Assembly (NCBI RefSeq): GCF_019145435.1
Contig: NZ_JAHSTS010000001.1
Coordinates: forward strand, 944,001 to 1,008,000
DNA length: 64,000 nucleotides
Reading direction: 5' to 3'
From: Pseudomonas ekonensis
GTDB taxonomy: Bacteria; Pseudomonadota; Gammaproteobacteria; Pseudomonadales; Pseudomonadaceae
Position numbers and translations under genes: made by a program
Notes under the pieces: generated by a model
Seen by the model: only the letters and a program-made list of their open reading frames with translations
Database searches by the model: none
What the model was told of the DNA's origin: nothing
Part shown: one piece after another, positions 53,666 through 62,761 of the stretch
Numbering within the stretch: position 1 is the stretch's first letter
How the letters are laid out: the number at the start of each line of letters is the position of its first letter

Positions 53666-53784
53666 GTGGCGATTGCGCCATAGCCATGACCGGACTGTCA
53701 TCATTCCTGGCAGTTACGGTCATTGCTGCGCGGCGCGCTCTTGCGGACAATCGCCGCATGTTTCCCGCTCATGGATCTGCCGGT

Positions 53785-54591
53785 ATGCCGCAACCGATTT
53801 TCTTCGCCCACGCCAACGGGTTCCCTTCGGGTACCTACGGCAAACTGTTCGCGGCGCTGGCGCCGGAATACCGGGTCGCGCATCTGGAACAGCACGCCCA
53901 TGACCCGCGTTTCCCGGCGGACGACAACTGGTACAACCTCGTCGATGAACTGATTCACCACTTGCGCCGGCAGGACGAACCGGTGTGGGGCGTCGGCCAT
54001 TCCTTCGGCGGCATGCTGCACCTGCATGCGGCCCTGCGCTGCCCGGAACTGTACCGCGGGGTGGTGATGCTCGATTCGCCGGTGCTGACCCGCACCGATC
54101 AGTGGGTGATCCGCGCCGCCAAGCGTTTCGGCTTCATCGACCGGCTGACCCCGGCGGGGCGCACCCTGGGCCGGCGGGAAGAGTTCGCCGACCTCGCCAG
54201 CGCCCGCAGCTACTTTGCCGGCAAGACCCTGTTCCGGGGCTTCGATCCGGAATGCTTCGATGCCTACCTGCAACATGGCCTGCACAAGGTCGGCGACAAA
54301 CTGCGCCTGCGCTTCGACCCGGCCACCGAAATCAGCATCTACCGCAGCGTGCCGCACACCAGCCCCGGCCGCACCCGCCAGTTGAAAGTGCCGCTGGCGG
54401 TGGTGCGCGGGCACAAGAGCCGGGTGGTGATGAACCATCACACCCGTCACGTCGGGCGCCTGCCGCAGGGCGAATCGCTGAGCATGCCCGGCGGCCACAT
54501 GTTCCCCCTCGAACGCCCGCAGGACACGGCGCGGCTGCTCAAGGGGCTGTTCGAGCGTTGGGACAGCCGCCAAAGCAGGGAGTGCGCATGA
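53785..54591 (+). CDS. Alpha/beta hydrolase
   Basis: 268 residues from the ATG at 53785; an in-frame ATG at 53758 would add nine residues, and neither has a strong ribosome-binding site. FFAHANGFPSGTYGKLF is the oxyanion-hole region, VGHSFGGML the nucleophile elbow (Ser), and a C-terminal GGHMFPLERP supplies the His. Cytoplasmic, substrate unknown. Its stop overlaps the start of a second hydrolase gene. Confidence 0.85.
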   Translation: MPQPIFFAHANGFPSGTYGKLFAALAPEYRVAHLEQHAHDPRFPADDNWYNLVDELIHHLRRQDEPVWGVGHSFGGMLHLHAALRCPELYRGVVMLDSPVLTRTDQWVIRAAKRFGFIDRLTPAGRTLGRREEFADLASARSYFAGKTLFRGFDPECFDAYLQHGLHKVGDKLRLRFDPATEISIYRSVPHTSPGRTRQLKVPLAVVRGHKSRVVMNHHTRHVGRLPQGESLSMPGGHMFPLERPQDTARLLKGLFERWDSRQSRECA

Positions 54592-55442
54592 GCCCGGCCG
54601 TCGAAGAGGTGCGCCTGAGCCTGCCGCACATCGAACTGGCGGCGCACCTGTTCGGCCCTGAAGACGGCGTGCCGGTGATCGCCCTGCATGGCTGGCTGGA
54701 CAACGCCAACAGCTTCGCCCGCCTGGCGCCGATGCTCAAAGGCCTGCGCATCGTCGCTCTGGACATGGCCGGCCACGGGCATTCCGGGCACCGCCCGAAC
54801 GGCGCCGGCTATGCGCTGTGGGACTACGCCCATGATGTGCTGCAAGTCGCCGAACAACTGGGCTGGAAACGTTTCGGCCTGCTCGGGCATTCGCTGGGGG
54901 CCATCGTTTCGCTGGTGCTGGCCGGCTCGATGCCGGAGCGGATCAGCCACCTGGCGCTGATCGACGGGGTGATTCCGCCCACCGACAAGGGCGAAAACGC
55001 TGCCGAACGCATGGGCATGGCCCTACAGGCGCAACTGGATCTGCGGGACAAGCGCAAACCGGTCTACACCACCCTCGACCGCGCCATCGAAGCGCGCATG
55101 AAGGGCTTGGTGGCGGTCAGCCGCGAAGCCGCCGAACTGCTGGCGCAACGCGGGCTGATGCCGGTGCCGGGCGGCTACACCTGGCGCACCGACAATCGCC
55201 TGACCCTGCCGTCGCCGCTGCGCCTGACCCAGGAACAGGCGATGGCGTTCGTCCAGCGCATCGACTGCCCCGCGCAATTGGTGGTGGCGGCCGACGGCAT
55301 GCTGGCCAAGCATCCGGAGCTGCTGGAGCGTCTGCCTTTCAGCCGGGAACAGCTGCCCGGCGGGCACCACCTGCACCTGAACGACGCGTCCGGGGCGCAG
55401 CTTGTCGCAGACTGTTTCAATCGGTTCTTCGCCATTCCTTGA
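54588..55442 (+). CDS. Alpha/beta hydrolase
   Basis: 284 residues. ALHGWLDNANSFARL (HG oxyanion motif), GHSLGAIVS (Ser nucleophile) and GGHHLHLNDA (His). Similar to epoxide hydrolase/esterase-type proteins found beside the preceding gene in other pseudomonads. The ATG overlaps the stop of the upstream hydrolase, so they are coupled. Substrate unknown. Confidence 0.87.
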   Translation: MSPAVEEVRLSLPHIELAAHLFGPEDGVPVIALHGWLDNANSFARLAPMLKGLRIVALDMAGHGHSGHRPNGAGYALWDYAHDVLQVAEQLGWKRFGLLGHSLGAIVSLVLAGSMPERISHLALIDGVIPPTDKGENAAERMGMALQAQLDLRDKRKPVYTTLDRAIEARMKGLVAVSREAAELLAQRGLMPVPGGYTWRTDNRLTLPSPLRLTQEQAMAFVQRIDCPAQLVVAADGMLAKHPELLERLPFSREQLPGGHHLHLNDASGAQLVADCFNRFFAIP

Positions 55443-55554
55443 CTTGCGCCGGGCAACTGTCGAGGCTGGGCGGGTTGAAATGGGAGACGATCAAGATGGA
55501 TTTCTGCACCGCAACCCCGCACCGCCTCCAGGGCGCCCAGGCCATGCCGATCCG

Positions 55555-56373
55555 ATGAGCCTGCGCATTCGGTTCATCAGCCTGCTGGCGCTGGGCTGCG
55601 TCAGCGCCGCGACGTCGGCCGCCGACCTGCCCGGCAGCCAGGACCTGCCGATCGTGCCGCGCCTGGCCGACGCGCAGATCGTCGATTACCGCGCACCGGT
55701 GGAGATGGAACGCATCTACCCGTTGGGCTCGATCCGCAAGATCAGCGGCCAGTTGCGCTTCGACGGCCAAGTCGGCGCCCGCGGCCAGACCACTTCGGTC
55801 ACCTATGAGCTGCCGCCGGAGCATTCCTCCACCGAAGCCTTCACCGTCGCCCGCGAGGCCCTGCAGAAGCAGGACGCCGAGCTGCTGTTCTGGTGCCAGG
55901 CCCGGGATTGCGGCGAAAGCAGCCTGTGGGCCAACGAAGTGTTCGGCAACGCCAAGCTGTACGGCGCCGACGAACAACAGGCCTATCTGCTGCTGAGGCT
56001 GGCGGCGCCCCGGGACAACACGCTGGTGGCGCTCTACGGCATCACGCGGGGCAACCGCAAAGCCTACCTGCACGTCGAACAGTTCGAGTCCGCCGCACCG
56101 CTGGGCGACCTGCTGCCGACCTCCGCGACCCTGCTGCGCCAGCTCAAGGGCACCGGCGAGCTGGATTTCCCGAAACTTACCGGCGAGCCGGACGACACCT
56201 GGCTGCGTCTGCTGTCCCGCGGGCTGAACCTCGACACCACGCTGCGGGTGACGGTCTCCGGGCCGAAGGCCGAGGCCTGGCGCCAGGCGCTGATCGGCTC
56301 AGGCGTGCGCGCGGCCCGGATGGAAACCGGCAGCGGGGACGGTCCCGGCCTGCGCATCGATCTGCTGCGCTAG
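55555..56373 (+). CDS. DUF4892 exported protein
   Basis: 272 residues from the ATG at 55555. A signal peptide (ISLLALGCVSAATSAA) predicts the periplasm or outer membrane. Contains FWCQARDCGESSLWANEVFG with a Cys pair, the best marker of the DUF4892 family. Function unknown. No good ribosome-binding site is seen, and the 112-bp gap upstream has no gene. Confidence 0.78.
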   Translation: MSLRIRFISLLALGCVSAATSAADLPGSQDLPIVPRLADAQIVDYRAPVEMERIYPLGSIRKISGQLRFDGQVGARGQTTSVTYELPPEHSSTEAFTVAREALQKQDAELLFWCQARDCGESSLWANEVFGNAKLYGADEQQAYLLLRLAAPRDNTLVALYGITRGNRKAYLHVEQFESAAPLGDLLPTSATLLRQLKGTGELDFPKLTGEPDDTWLRLLSRGLNLDTTLRVTVSGPKAEAWRQALIGSGVRAARMETGSGDGPGLRIDLLR

Positions 56374-56441
56374 GCACATCGGGCGGACACGGGCGGCGTG
56401 TTCGCCTACTCTTTGGCTGAATCATTGTTTCGGGACCTCAC

Positions 56442-57494
56442 ATGCTCAATAACGATCGGCTGTTGGTGCAGATCCTCCTGCTGGTGCTGTTCGGCGCAAG
56501 CCTGTGGGTGATGGCGCCGTTCTGGTCGGCGCTGTTCTGGGGCGCGGTGCTGGCGTTCGCCAGCTGGCCGCTGATGCGCCTGCTGACCCGTTGGCTCAAC
56601 GGCCGCGAGTCCCTGGCGGCGCTGGTGCTGACCCTGGGCTGGATGCTGTTGGTGGCGGCGCCGCTGGTGTGGCTGGGGCTCAACCTGGCCGACCATGTGC
56701 GCGACGCCACGTCGTTCATCAAGGACGTGCAGGTCGACGGCCTGCCGGAAGCGCCGGCCTGGCTGGGCGCCGTGCCGCTGGTGGGCGAACGGCTGGTGCG
56801 GGTCTGGAACAGCATCGATCAGCAGGGCGCCGCGGTGATCGTGGCGGTCAAGCCCTACCTCGGCCAGGTCGGCAACTGGTTGCTGGCGCGCAGCGCGCAG
56901 ATCGGCAGCGGCATGCTCGAGCTGACCCTGAGCATTGTCTTCGTGTTCTTTTTCTACCGTGACGGCCCGCGGCTGGCGGCGTTCGTCCATAGCCTCCTCG
57001 AACGGCTGATCGGCGACCGCGCCGGTTACTACATCGAACTGGTGGCGGGGACGGTGCAACGGGTGGTCAACGGGGTGATCGGCACGGCGGCCGCACAGGC
57101 GATCCTGGCGCTGATCGGCTTCCTGATCGCCGGGGTGCCGGGGGCGCTGGTGCTGGGGATCGTCACCTTCCTGCTCAGCCTGATCCCGATGGGGCCGCCT
57201 CTGGTGTGGATTCCGGCCACGGCGTGGCTGGCCTGGAAGGGCGAGTACGGGATGGCGGTGTTTCTCGGGATCTGGGGCACGTTCATCATCAGCGGCGTGG
57301 ACAACGTGCTCAAGCCGTACCTGATCAGCCGCGGCGGCAACCTGCCGCTGGTGATCGTGCTGCTCGGGGTGTTCGGCGGCTTGATCGCGTTTGGCTTCAT
57401 CGGCCTGTTCATCGGGCCGACGCTGCTGGCGGTGGCCTACAGCCTGCTGACCGACTGGAGCAAGAGCCAGGGGCGGGTCGAAGACCGGCGCTGA
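56442..57494 (+). CDS. AI-2E family transporter (PerM/YdiK-like)
   Basis: 350 residues, about eight transmembrane helices. Family features are the N-terminal pair of helices, the central soluble segment, and the FGFIGLFIGPTLLAVAYSLL motif near the end. Members export AI-2 or other small molecules, or act in Na+/H+ exchange; the substrate cannot be told. Single gene after the DUF4892 gene. Confidence 0.88.
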   Translation: MLNNDRLLVQILLLVLFGASLWVMAPFWSALFWGAVLAFASWPLMRLLTRWLNGRESLAALVLTLGWMLLVAAPLVWLGLNLADHVRDATSFIKDVQVDGLPEAPAWLGAVPLVGERLVRVWNSIDQQGAAVIVAVKPYLGQVGNWLLARSAQIGSGMLELTLSIVFVFFFYRDGPRLAAFVHSLLERLIGDRAGYYIELVAGTVQRVVNGVIGTAAAQAILALIGFLIAGVPGALVLGIVTFLLSLIPMGPPLVWIPATAWLAWKGEYGMAVFLGIWGTFIISGVDNVLKPYLISRGGNLPLVIVLLGVFGGLIAFGFIGLFIGPTLLAVAYSLLTDWSKSQGRVEDRR

Positions 57495-57522
57495 GGCGTT
57501 GCCCGGCCATCGGCGGCGCCCC

Positions 57523-57544
57523 CATCGCCAGCTTGCTGGCGATG
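57523..57544. repeat. Short perfect hairpin (REP-like)
   Basis: CATCGCCAGC, TT, GCTGGCGATG: ten-base perfect arms, 29 bp after the transporter stop. It could act as a transcript end or be a separate REP family. It has no T tract. Confidence 0.7.
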
Positions 57545-57620
57545 ACGTCAGTCGAGGCGCCGCAAGGCCGGCCCAAGGCAAGGGTTCCCACCGGGATCCC
57601 GGTCGCTCCACGCCGGGCCG

Positions 57621-57641
57621 CCTGCGGGAGCGGGCTTACCC
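57621..57641. repeat. Diverged REP element
   Basis: CCTGCGGGAGCGGGCTTACC, a variant of the GCGGGCTTGCCCGC type with one arm changed, just before the end of the EF-hand gene. Confidence 0.65.
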
Positions 57642-57655
57642 GTCACGTCTTCGAT

Positions 57656-58513
57656 TCAAGTCGACACATTCAGGTATTTGCCCACCGGCGCCACGTTGTC
57701 GAGCGAGTACTGCTTGCTCAGGTTGGCGATCATGCGGTTCAGCGCTTCGGTCGTGGTCTGTTGCGTGTTGGCCGTCGCTTCATCGTCCGGGCGTTCGCGG
57801 CCGGCCTGCAGCGCAGCCTTCAACTCGTCGCTGCCGACACCGCCGCTGCTGTCGCTGTCCAGCACCTTGAGCAGTGCGGCGGCATTGTCGGAATCGGACG
57901 ACGAGGTGCCGGCACCGGCCTGCAGGGCGCTGCTCAGTTCGGTGGCGGTGACGCTGCCGTCGCTGTCGGCATCGAGTTGGCTGAACAGTTCATCGCCGGA
58001 CATCTGCTGCGGCGGCGGGGGCGGTGGAGCGAGGCTGGCGGCGAGCTCGTCCTGGCTGACGACGCCATCCTTGTTCTTGTCCAGGGCCGAGAAGATTTCG
58101 CTGCTGTCGGCAGTGCTGCCGGCGCTGGTCAGGCCGGTGCTCAGCTCGTCGCCGCTGATGGCGCCGTCGCCGTCGGTGTCCAGGGCGCTGATCAGGGCAT
58201 CGGCCAGTTCGGTGTTCGGCGCCTGGTCGTGGGGCGGGGGCGGCGGAGGCGTCATGGCGGTCATTTCTTCGGCGCTGAGGCTGCCGCTGGCGTCGCTGTC
58301 CAGATCGCCGAACTGCTGGCTCAGGCTGACCAGCAAGCCATCGTCGGACTTCTGCGACAGGGCGCTGCCCAGCTCGTCCTGATCCACCGTACCGTCGCCG
58401 TTGCTGTCGAGCTTGGCGAACAGTTCCTTCTGCAATTGCTGGCTGCGGGCATTTTGCGTGGCGGTGCTGCGGGTGCTTGTGTAGCTCGTGTAGTTGCTGA
58501 CGCTGCCGATCAT
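57656..58513 (-). CDS. Six-EF-hand calcium-binding protein (XopAW-like)
   Basis: 285 residues from the ATG at 58513 (AAGGAG upstream). Six EF-hand loops at about residues 36, 72, 112, 145, 181 and 219 (for example DSNGDGTVDQDE, DTDGDGAISGDE, DKNKDGVVSQDE). Two six-proline linkers (about 89-94 and 163-168) split them into three pairs. The N-terminus is Ser/Thr/Tyr-rich without a signal peptide, like type III or otherwise non-classically secreted proteins, but export is unproven. No enzyme domain. The gene lies downstream of a two-component operon on the same strand, with a shared upstream motif. Confidence 0.85.
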   Translation of the reverse strand: MIGSVSNYTSYTSTRSTATQNARSQQLQKELFAKLDSNGDGTVDQDELGSALSQKSDDGLLVSLSQQFGDLDSDASGSLSAEEMTAMTPPPPPPHDQAPNTELADALISALDTDGDGAISGDELSTGLTSAGSTADSSEIFSALDKNKDGVVSQDELAASLAPPPPPPQQMSGDELFSQLDADSDGSVTATELSSALQAGAGTSSSDSDNAAALLKVLDSDSSGGVGSDELKAALQAGRERPDDEATANTQQTTTEALNRMIANLSKQYSLDNVAPVGKYLNVST

Positions 58514-58592
58514 CGGGCTCACTCCTTGGACTGGAAACCGGTGGGCGCACCGGTCTGTGCAGCCTCGGGGGGCGAGTTGTCGTGGGTATGTG

Positions 58593-58616
58593 GGTTTTGT
58601 ACCGGGCAGTACACAA
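58593..58616 (-). promoter_or_regulatory. Motif upstream of the EF-hand gene, shared with the two-component operon
   Basis: On the minus strand TTGTGT-N4-CCCG-N-TACA-AA-N-CC, 80-103 bp before the EF-hand start. It aligns closely with the motif at 60603-60626 upstream of the response-regulator gene. Likely a response-regulator binding site. Confidence 0.5.
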
Positions 58617-58650
58617 GCGTGAGGACGAGCCTGCTCGCGAAAGCGGCCTG

Positions 58651-59700
58651 TCAGGCGCGGGGCAGGAGGATGACGGCGGTGAGGCCGCCGCCCGGGGTCT
58701 CTTCCAGGGTCAGTTGCCCGCCGAGGCGCTGCGCCGCTTCCCGGGCGATGGTCATGCCCAGGCCGACGCCGCCGGAGTTGCGGTTGCGCGAGCCTTCCAG
58801 CCGGTAGAACGGCTCGAACACCGCTTCGCGTTTGTCCGCCGCGATGCCGGGGCCGTGATCGACCACCCGGATCAGCAGGTGCCCGCGTTGGTCGTGCAGT
58901 TCGATGTGCGCCTGGCCGGCGTAGCGCAGGGCGTTGTCCATCAGATTGTTGATGCACGAGCGCAGCGCCATCGGCTGCACCTGCAACGGCGCGCAGTGGC
59001 CGCTGACCTGGACGTCGGCGCCCTGGTCCTGGGCGTTCTCGCACAACGACTCGACCAGCGCCTGCACGTCCATCCACTGCAACGCTTCGCTGGTGCGCTG
59101 TTCGTGCAGGTAGGTCAGGGTGGCGTCGAGCATGCCGATCATGTCGTCCAGGTCCTGGCGCATCTGGCCTTGCAGGCGGTCGTCGCTGATGTTCTCCAGG
59201 CGCAGCTTCAGGCGCGACAGCGGCGTGCGCAGGTCGTGGGACACCGCGCCGAGCATCCGGGCGCGCTGCTGCACCTGCTCGCGGATGCGTCGCTGCATCA
59301 GGTTGAAGGTATGCGCCGCCTGCCGCGCCTCCCGTGGGCCGGACTCGTCCAGCGGCGGGCTGTCGAGGTCCTCGCTCAGGCGTTCGGCGGCGTCGCTCAG
59401 GCGCTGGATCGGCCGGCTCAGCAGCTTGGCGCCGTACCAGGCGGCGATGATCAGCGAGACGAACTGGAAGGTCAGCGGCACCAGCGGGCCGCCGAACCAG
59501 GGCCGGGGAGGGCGTGGGGCGAAGCGCGGATCCGGCGGTCGCTTGGGGTCGAACTGCCCGGAGAACTCCGCAGGCATCGGGGGCGGCGGCGGAGGGCCGT
59601 ACAGCCTGAACCAGGCGAAGGCCAACAGGTGCGCCAGGACGATCGCCAGAAAGAGCACGCCGAACAGGCGGCCGAACAGCGTGTCGAAGCGCGCCCGCAT
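58651..59700 (-). CDS. Sensor histidine kinase (EnvZ/RstB type) with proline-rich periplasmic loop
   Basis: 349 residues. Helix about 13-33, a short periplasmic loop of about 40 residues with a six-proline run and many Pro/Arg residues, helix about 73-90, HAMP, H155 in AVSHDLRTPLSRLKL, ATPase domain (INNLMDNALRYA, DHGPGI, GGVGLGMTIA). The loop is too small for a folded ligand domain. Its start overlaps the response-regulator stop. Confidence 0.9.
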   Translation of the reverse strand: MRARFDTLFGRLFGVLFLAIVLAHLLAFAWFRLYGPPPPPPMPAEFSGQFDPKRPPDPRFAPRPPRPWFGGPLVPLTFQFVSLIIAAWYGAKLLSRPIQRLSDAAERLSEDLDSPPLDESGPREARQAAHTFNLMQRRIREQVQQRARMLGAVSHDLRTPLSRLKLRLENISDDRLQGQMRQDLDDMIGMLDATLTYLHEQRTSEALQWMDVQALVESLCENAQDQGADVQVSGHCAPLQVQPMALRSCINNLMDNALRYAGQAHIELHDQRGHLLIRVVDHGPGIAADKREAVFEPFYRLEGSRNRNSGGVGLGMTIAREAAQRLGGQLTLEETPGGGLTAVILLPRA

Positions 59701-60461
59701 CAGCCGATGTCCCGCGCGTCGAACAGGTAGCCCTCGCCGCGCACGGTCTTGATCAGTTGCGGCGCTTTCGGGTCGTCACCCAATTTTTGCCGCAGGCGCG
59801 ACACCAGCAGGTCGATGCTGCGGTCGAACGCCTCGATCGAGCGGCCCCGGGCGGCGTCGAGCAACTGTTCGCGGCTGAGCACCCGGCGCGGGCGTTCGAT
59901 GAAGACCCACAGCAGGCGGAACTCGGCGTTGGACAGCGGCACGACCAGGCCGTCGTCGGCGATCAGCTGGCGCAGGACGCTGTTCAGGCGCCAGTTGTCG
60001 AAGCGGATGTTGGCGCGCTGCTCGGTGCGGTCGTCGCGCACCCGGCGCAGGATCGTCTGGATCCGCGCCACCAGCTCCCGGGGTTCGAACGGCTTGGCCA
60101 TGTAGTCGTCGGCGCCCAGTTCCAGGCCGATGATGCGGTCGGTGGGCTCGCAGCGGGCGGTGAGCATCAGGATCGGGATGTCCGACTCGGCGCGCAGCCA
60201 GCGGCACAGCGACAGGCCGTCCTCGCCGGGCAGCATCAGGTCGAGCACCACCACGTCGAAGTGTTCGGCCAACAGGGCCTGGCGCATGGCGGCGCCGTCG
60301 CTGACGCCGCTGGCGTGGATGTTGAAGCGGGCCAGGTAGTCGATCATCAGCTCGCGGATCGGCACGTCGTCGTCGACGATCAGCGCGCGGATGCTCCAGC
60401 GCTTGTCGTCTTTGTGCTCTTCGTTCACGGGTGCTTGGGTGTTGTGCATGGGGCTGTTCAT
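59700..60461 (-). CDS. OmpR-family response regulator
   Basis: 253 residues. DDD pocket in [10 protein letters not shown]74 in [12 protein letters not shown], lysine in [10 protein letters not shown]; winged-helix domain ending [11 protein letters not shown]. Partner of the kinase just downstream. The start could be M1 (60461) or M5 (60449), both without strong ribosome-binding sites. A motif 140-165 bp upstream is also found before the EF-hand gene, suggesting autoregulation plus control of that gene. Confidence 0.9.
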   Translation of the reverse strand: MNSPMHNTQAPVNEEHKDDKRWSIRALIVDDDVPIRELMIDYLARFNIHASGVSDGAAMRQALLAEHFDVVVLDLMLPGEDGLSLCRWLRAESDIPILMLTARCEPTDRIIGLELGADDYMAKPFEPRELVARIQTILRRVRDDRTEQRANIRFDNWRLNSVLRQLIADDGLVVPLSNAEFRLLWVFIERPRRVLSREQLLDAARGRSIEAFDRSIDLLVSRLRQKLGDDPKAPQLIKTVRGEGYLFDARDIG

Positions 60462-60602
60462 CTGCCAGTGGGCCGCCAACCACAAAGATAGGCTGCGAGG
60501 TTGTGGTTTCAGCATAGGCGTCCGGCCGTGGGGCGGGAAGGGCTGCTGTAGGGACGTGTTGCGGCGGGCGAGGCTAGCGCGCACGCATGTTGCCGGCGTG
60601 TC

Positions 60603-60626
60603 GGTTGTGTATCGGGATCGACACAA
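60603..60626 (-). promoter_or_regulatory. Motif upstream of the response-regulator gene
   Basis: On the minus strand TTGTGT-N4-CCCG-N-TACACAA-N-CC, also an inverted repeat TTGTGT/ACACAA with a 10-bp centre. Matches the element at 58593-58616. The rest of the 283-bp gap to pyrF holds only the pyrF promoter. Confidence 0.5.
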
Positions 60627-60704
60627 TAGCGCCGAACGCCGCCCCGGACACGGCCTTCGCCACGATTTGCCGATCATCGGGTGCCGCGCGGGCGCCGGTT
60701 CCGC

Positions 60705-60710
60705 TACAAT
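60705..60710 (+). promoter_or_regulatory. Probable -10 element of pyrF
   Basis: TACAAT 34 bp before the pyrF ATG. No clear -35 at the right spacing. Confidence 0.35.
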
Positions 60711-60744
60711 GCGCGCCGATTTCGACTTGCCTGAGAGCCCGCCC

Positions 60745-61443
60745 ATGTCCGCCTGCCAGACGCCCATCATCGTCGCCCTGGATTTCCCCACCCGTGACGC
60801 CGCCCTGAAGCTGGCCGACCAGTTGGACCCGAAGCTGTGCCGGGTCAAGGTGGGCAAGGAACTGTTCACCAGCTGCGCCTCGGAAATCGTCGGCACCCTG
60901 CGCGACAAGGGGTTCGAGGTGTTCCTGGACCTGAAATTCCATGACATCCCCAACACCACCGCGATGGCGGTCAAGGCCGCTGCCGAGATGGGGGTATGGA
61001 TGGTCAACGTGCACTGCTCCGGCGGCCTGCGCATGATGGCGGCCTGCCGCGAAGAGCTGGCCAAGCGCAGCGGCCCGCAGCCGCTGCTGATCGGCGTGAC
61101 CGTGCTGACCAGCATGGAGCGCGAGGATCTGGCCGGCATCGGCCTGGACATCGAACCTCAGGAGCAGGTGCTGCGCCTGGCCGCCTTGGCCGAAAAGGCC
61201 GGGATGGACGGCCTGGTGTGCTCGGCCCAGGAAGCCCAGGCCTTGAAGGCGGCGCATCCGGCGCTGCAACTGGTGACCCCGGGGATCCGTCCGGCGGGCA
61301 GCGCCCAGGACGACCAGCGCCGCATCCTGACCCCGCGCCAGGCGCTGGACGCAGGCTCCGACTACCTGGTGATCGGTCGTCCGATCAGCCAGGCGGCGGA
61401 TCCGGCCAAGGCCCTGGCGGCGGTCGTGGCCGAGCTGGCCTGA
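60745..61443 (+). CDS. pyrF: Orotidine 5'-phosphate decarboxylase PyrF
   Basis: 232 residues, TIM barrel. IVALDFPT at the N-terminus, the catalytic [10 protein letters not shown] (Lys and Asp), VTPGIRPAG and DYLVIGRPI phosphate-binding segments. Last step of de novo UMP synthesis. Monocistronic; converges with the reductase gene, with a hairpin CGGTGC/GCACCG between them. Confidence 0.97.
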   Translation: MSACQTPIIVALDFPTRDAALKLADQLDPKLCRVKVGKELFTSCASEIVGTLRDKGFEVFLDLKFHDIPNTTAMAVKAAAEMGVWMVNVHCSGGLRMMAACREELAKRSGPQPLLIGVTVLTSMEREDLAGIGLDIEPQEQVLRLAALAEKAGMDGLVCSAQEAQALKAAHPALQLVTPGIRPAGSAQDDQRRILTPRQALDAGSDYLVIGRPISQAADPAKALAAVVAELA

Positions 61444-61518
61444 GCCGAGCAGCGCCGAAACCTGCGGGAGCGGCGGTGCAGCCTCGCACCGTCGCTTGCT
61501 CAGTGGTTTCCGGGGGCT

Positions 61519-62523
61519 TCAGACCTTCAGCACCAACTTGCCGAAGTTCTCGCCGCTGAACAGCTTCGCCAGCGTCTCGGGGAAGGTCTCCAGCCCTTCG
61601 GCGACGTCTTCCCGGCTCTTGAGCTGCCCCTTGGCCAGCCAGCCGGCCATTTCCTTGGCGGCGTCGGCGTACTGCGCGGCGTAGTCCAGTACCACGAACC
61701 CTTCCATCCGCGCGCGGTTGACCAGCAATGACAGGTAGTTGGCCGGGCCTTTGACCGCCTCCTTGTTGTTGTACTGGCTGATGGCGCCGCAGATCACCAC
61801 TCGCGCCTTGAAATTCAGCTGGCTGAGCACCGCGTCGAGGATGTCGCCGCCGACGTTGTCGAAATACACGTCCACGCCTTTCGGGCATTCGCGCTTGAGG
61901 CCGGCCAGCACGTTTTCGCTCTTGTAGTCGATGACCCCGTCGAAGCCCAGTTCATCGATCAGGTACTTGCACTTGTCGGCGCCGCCGGCGATGCCGACCA
62001 CCCGGCAGCCTTTGATTTTCGCGATCTGCCCGGCGATGCTGCCCACGGCCCCGGCCGCGCCGGACAGCACCACCGTGTCGCCGGCCTTCGGTGCGCCGAC
62101 GTCCAGCAGCGCGAAGTAGGCGGTCATGCCGGTCATGCCCAGCGCCGACAGGTAGACCGGCAGCGGCGCCAGTTTCGGATCGACCTTGTAGAAGCCCTTC
62201 GGCTCGCCGAGGAAGTAGTCCTGCACGCCCAGGGCGCCGTTGACGTAGTCGCCGACCGCGAAACCGGGGTGGTTCGAGGCGCTGACCCGGCCCACGCCCA
62301 AGGCGCGCATGACCTCGCCGATGTTCACGGGCGCAATGTAGGACTTGCCTTCGTTCATCCAGCCGCGCATGGCCGGATCCAGGGACAGGTATTCGTTCTT
62401 GACCAGGATCTGCCCGGCCGCCGGTTCGCCGACCGGTACGGTCTGATAGGTGAAGGTTTCGCGGGTCGCGGCGCCCACGGGGCGGTGGGCGAGCAGGAAC
62501 TGGCGGTTGTTCTGGGTAGTCAT
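61519..62523 (-). CDS. NADP-dependent medium-chain oxidoreductase (CurA/PTGR type)
   Basis: 334 residues from the ATG at 62523. Zinc-less MDR family: N-terminal EYLSLDPAMRGWMNEGKSY, nucleotide-binding LSGAAGAVGSIAGQIAKIKG, GIAGGADKC and YFDNVGGDILDAVL. Reduces alpha,beta-unsaturated ketones/aldehydes and 15-oxo-type enones; E. coli CurA is a relative. Single gene. Confidence 0.9.
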   Translation of the reverse strand: MTTQNNRQFLLAHRPVGAATRETFTYQTVPVGEPAAGQILVKNEYLSLDPAMRGWMNEGKSYIAPVNIGEVMRALGVGRVSASNHPGFAVGDYVNGALGVQDYFLGEPKGFYKVDPKLAPLPVYLSALGMTGMTAYFALLDVGAPKAGDTVVLSGAAGAVGSIAGQIAKIKGCRVVGIAGGADKCKYLIDELGFDGVIDYKSENVLAGLKRECPKGVDVYFDNVGGDILDAVLSQLNFKARVVICGAISQYNNKEAVKGPANYLSLLVNRARMEGFVVLDYAAQYADAAKEMAGWLAKGQLKSREDVAEGLETFPETLAKLFSGENFGKLVLKV

Positions 62524-62761
62524 GGCAGGCACTCGGACGGTGTGAAGCCTTGTTGATAGATCGTCATCGCCGATGCCGCAAGGTCGGCTGACGGGGCGAA
62601 TGCAGGTTTATCCGGTTCGGTGATAGTGCTGCACGGGTATCCATCACTGGGATCCATGGATCGCCAACGGGGCTCTTGATAGTGCTGACGCGCCGCCGGC
62701 CGTTGTGGCTATCCTCAACGCCGATGTTTCCCTGCGCTGACAACCCTTCGAGGACACAACA

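Noticed and set aside
53758..53784. Longer N-terminus for the first alpha/beta hydrolase
   Set aside because: The extra nine residues precede the conserved start of the domain and no ribosome-binding site favours them; kept only as an alternative.
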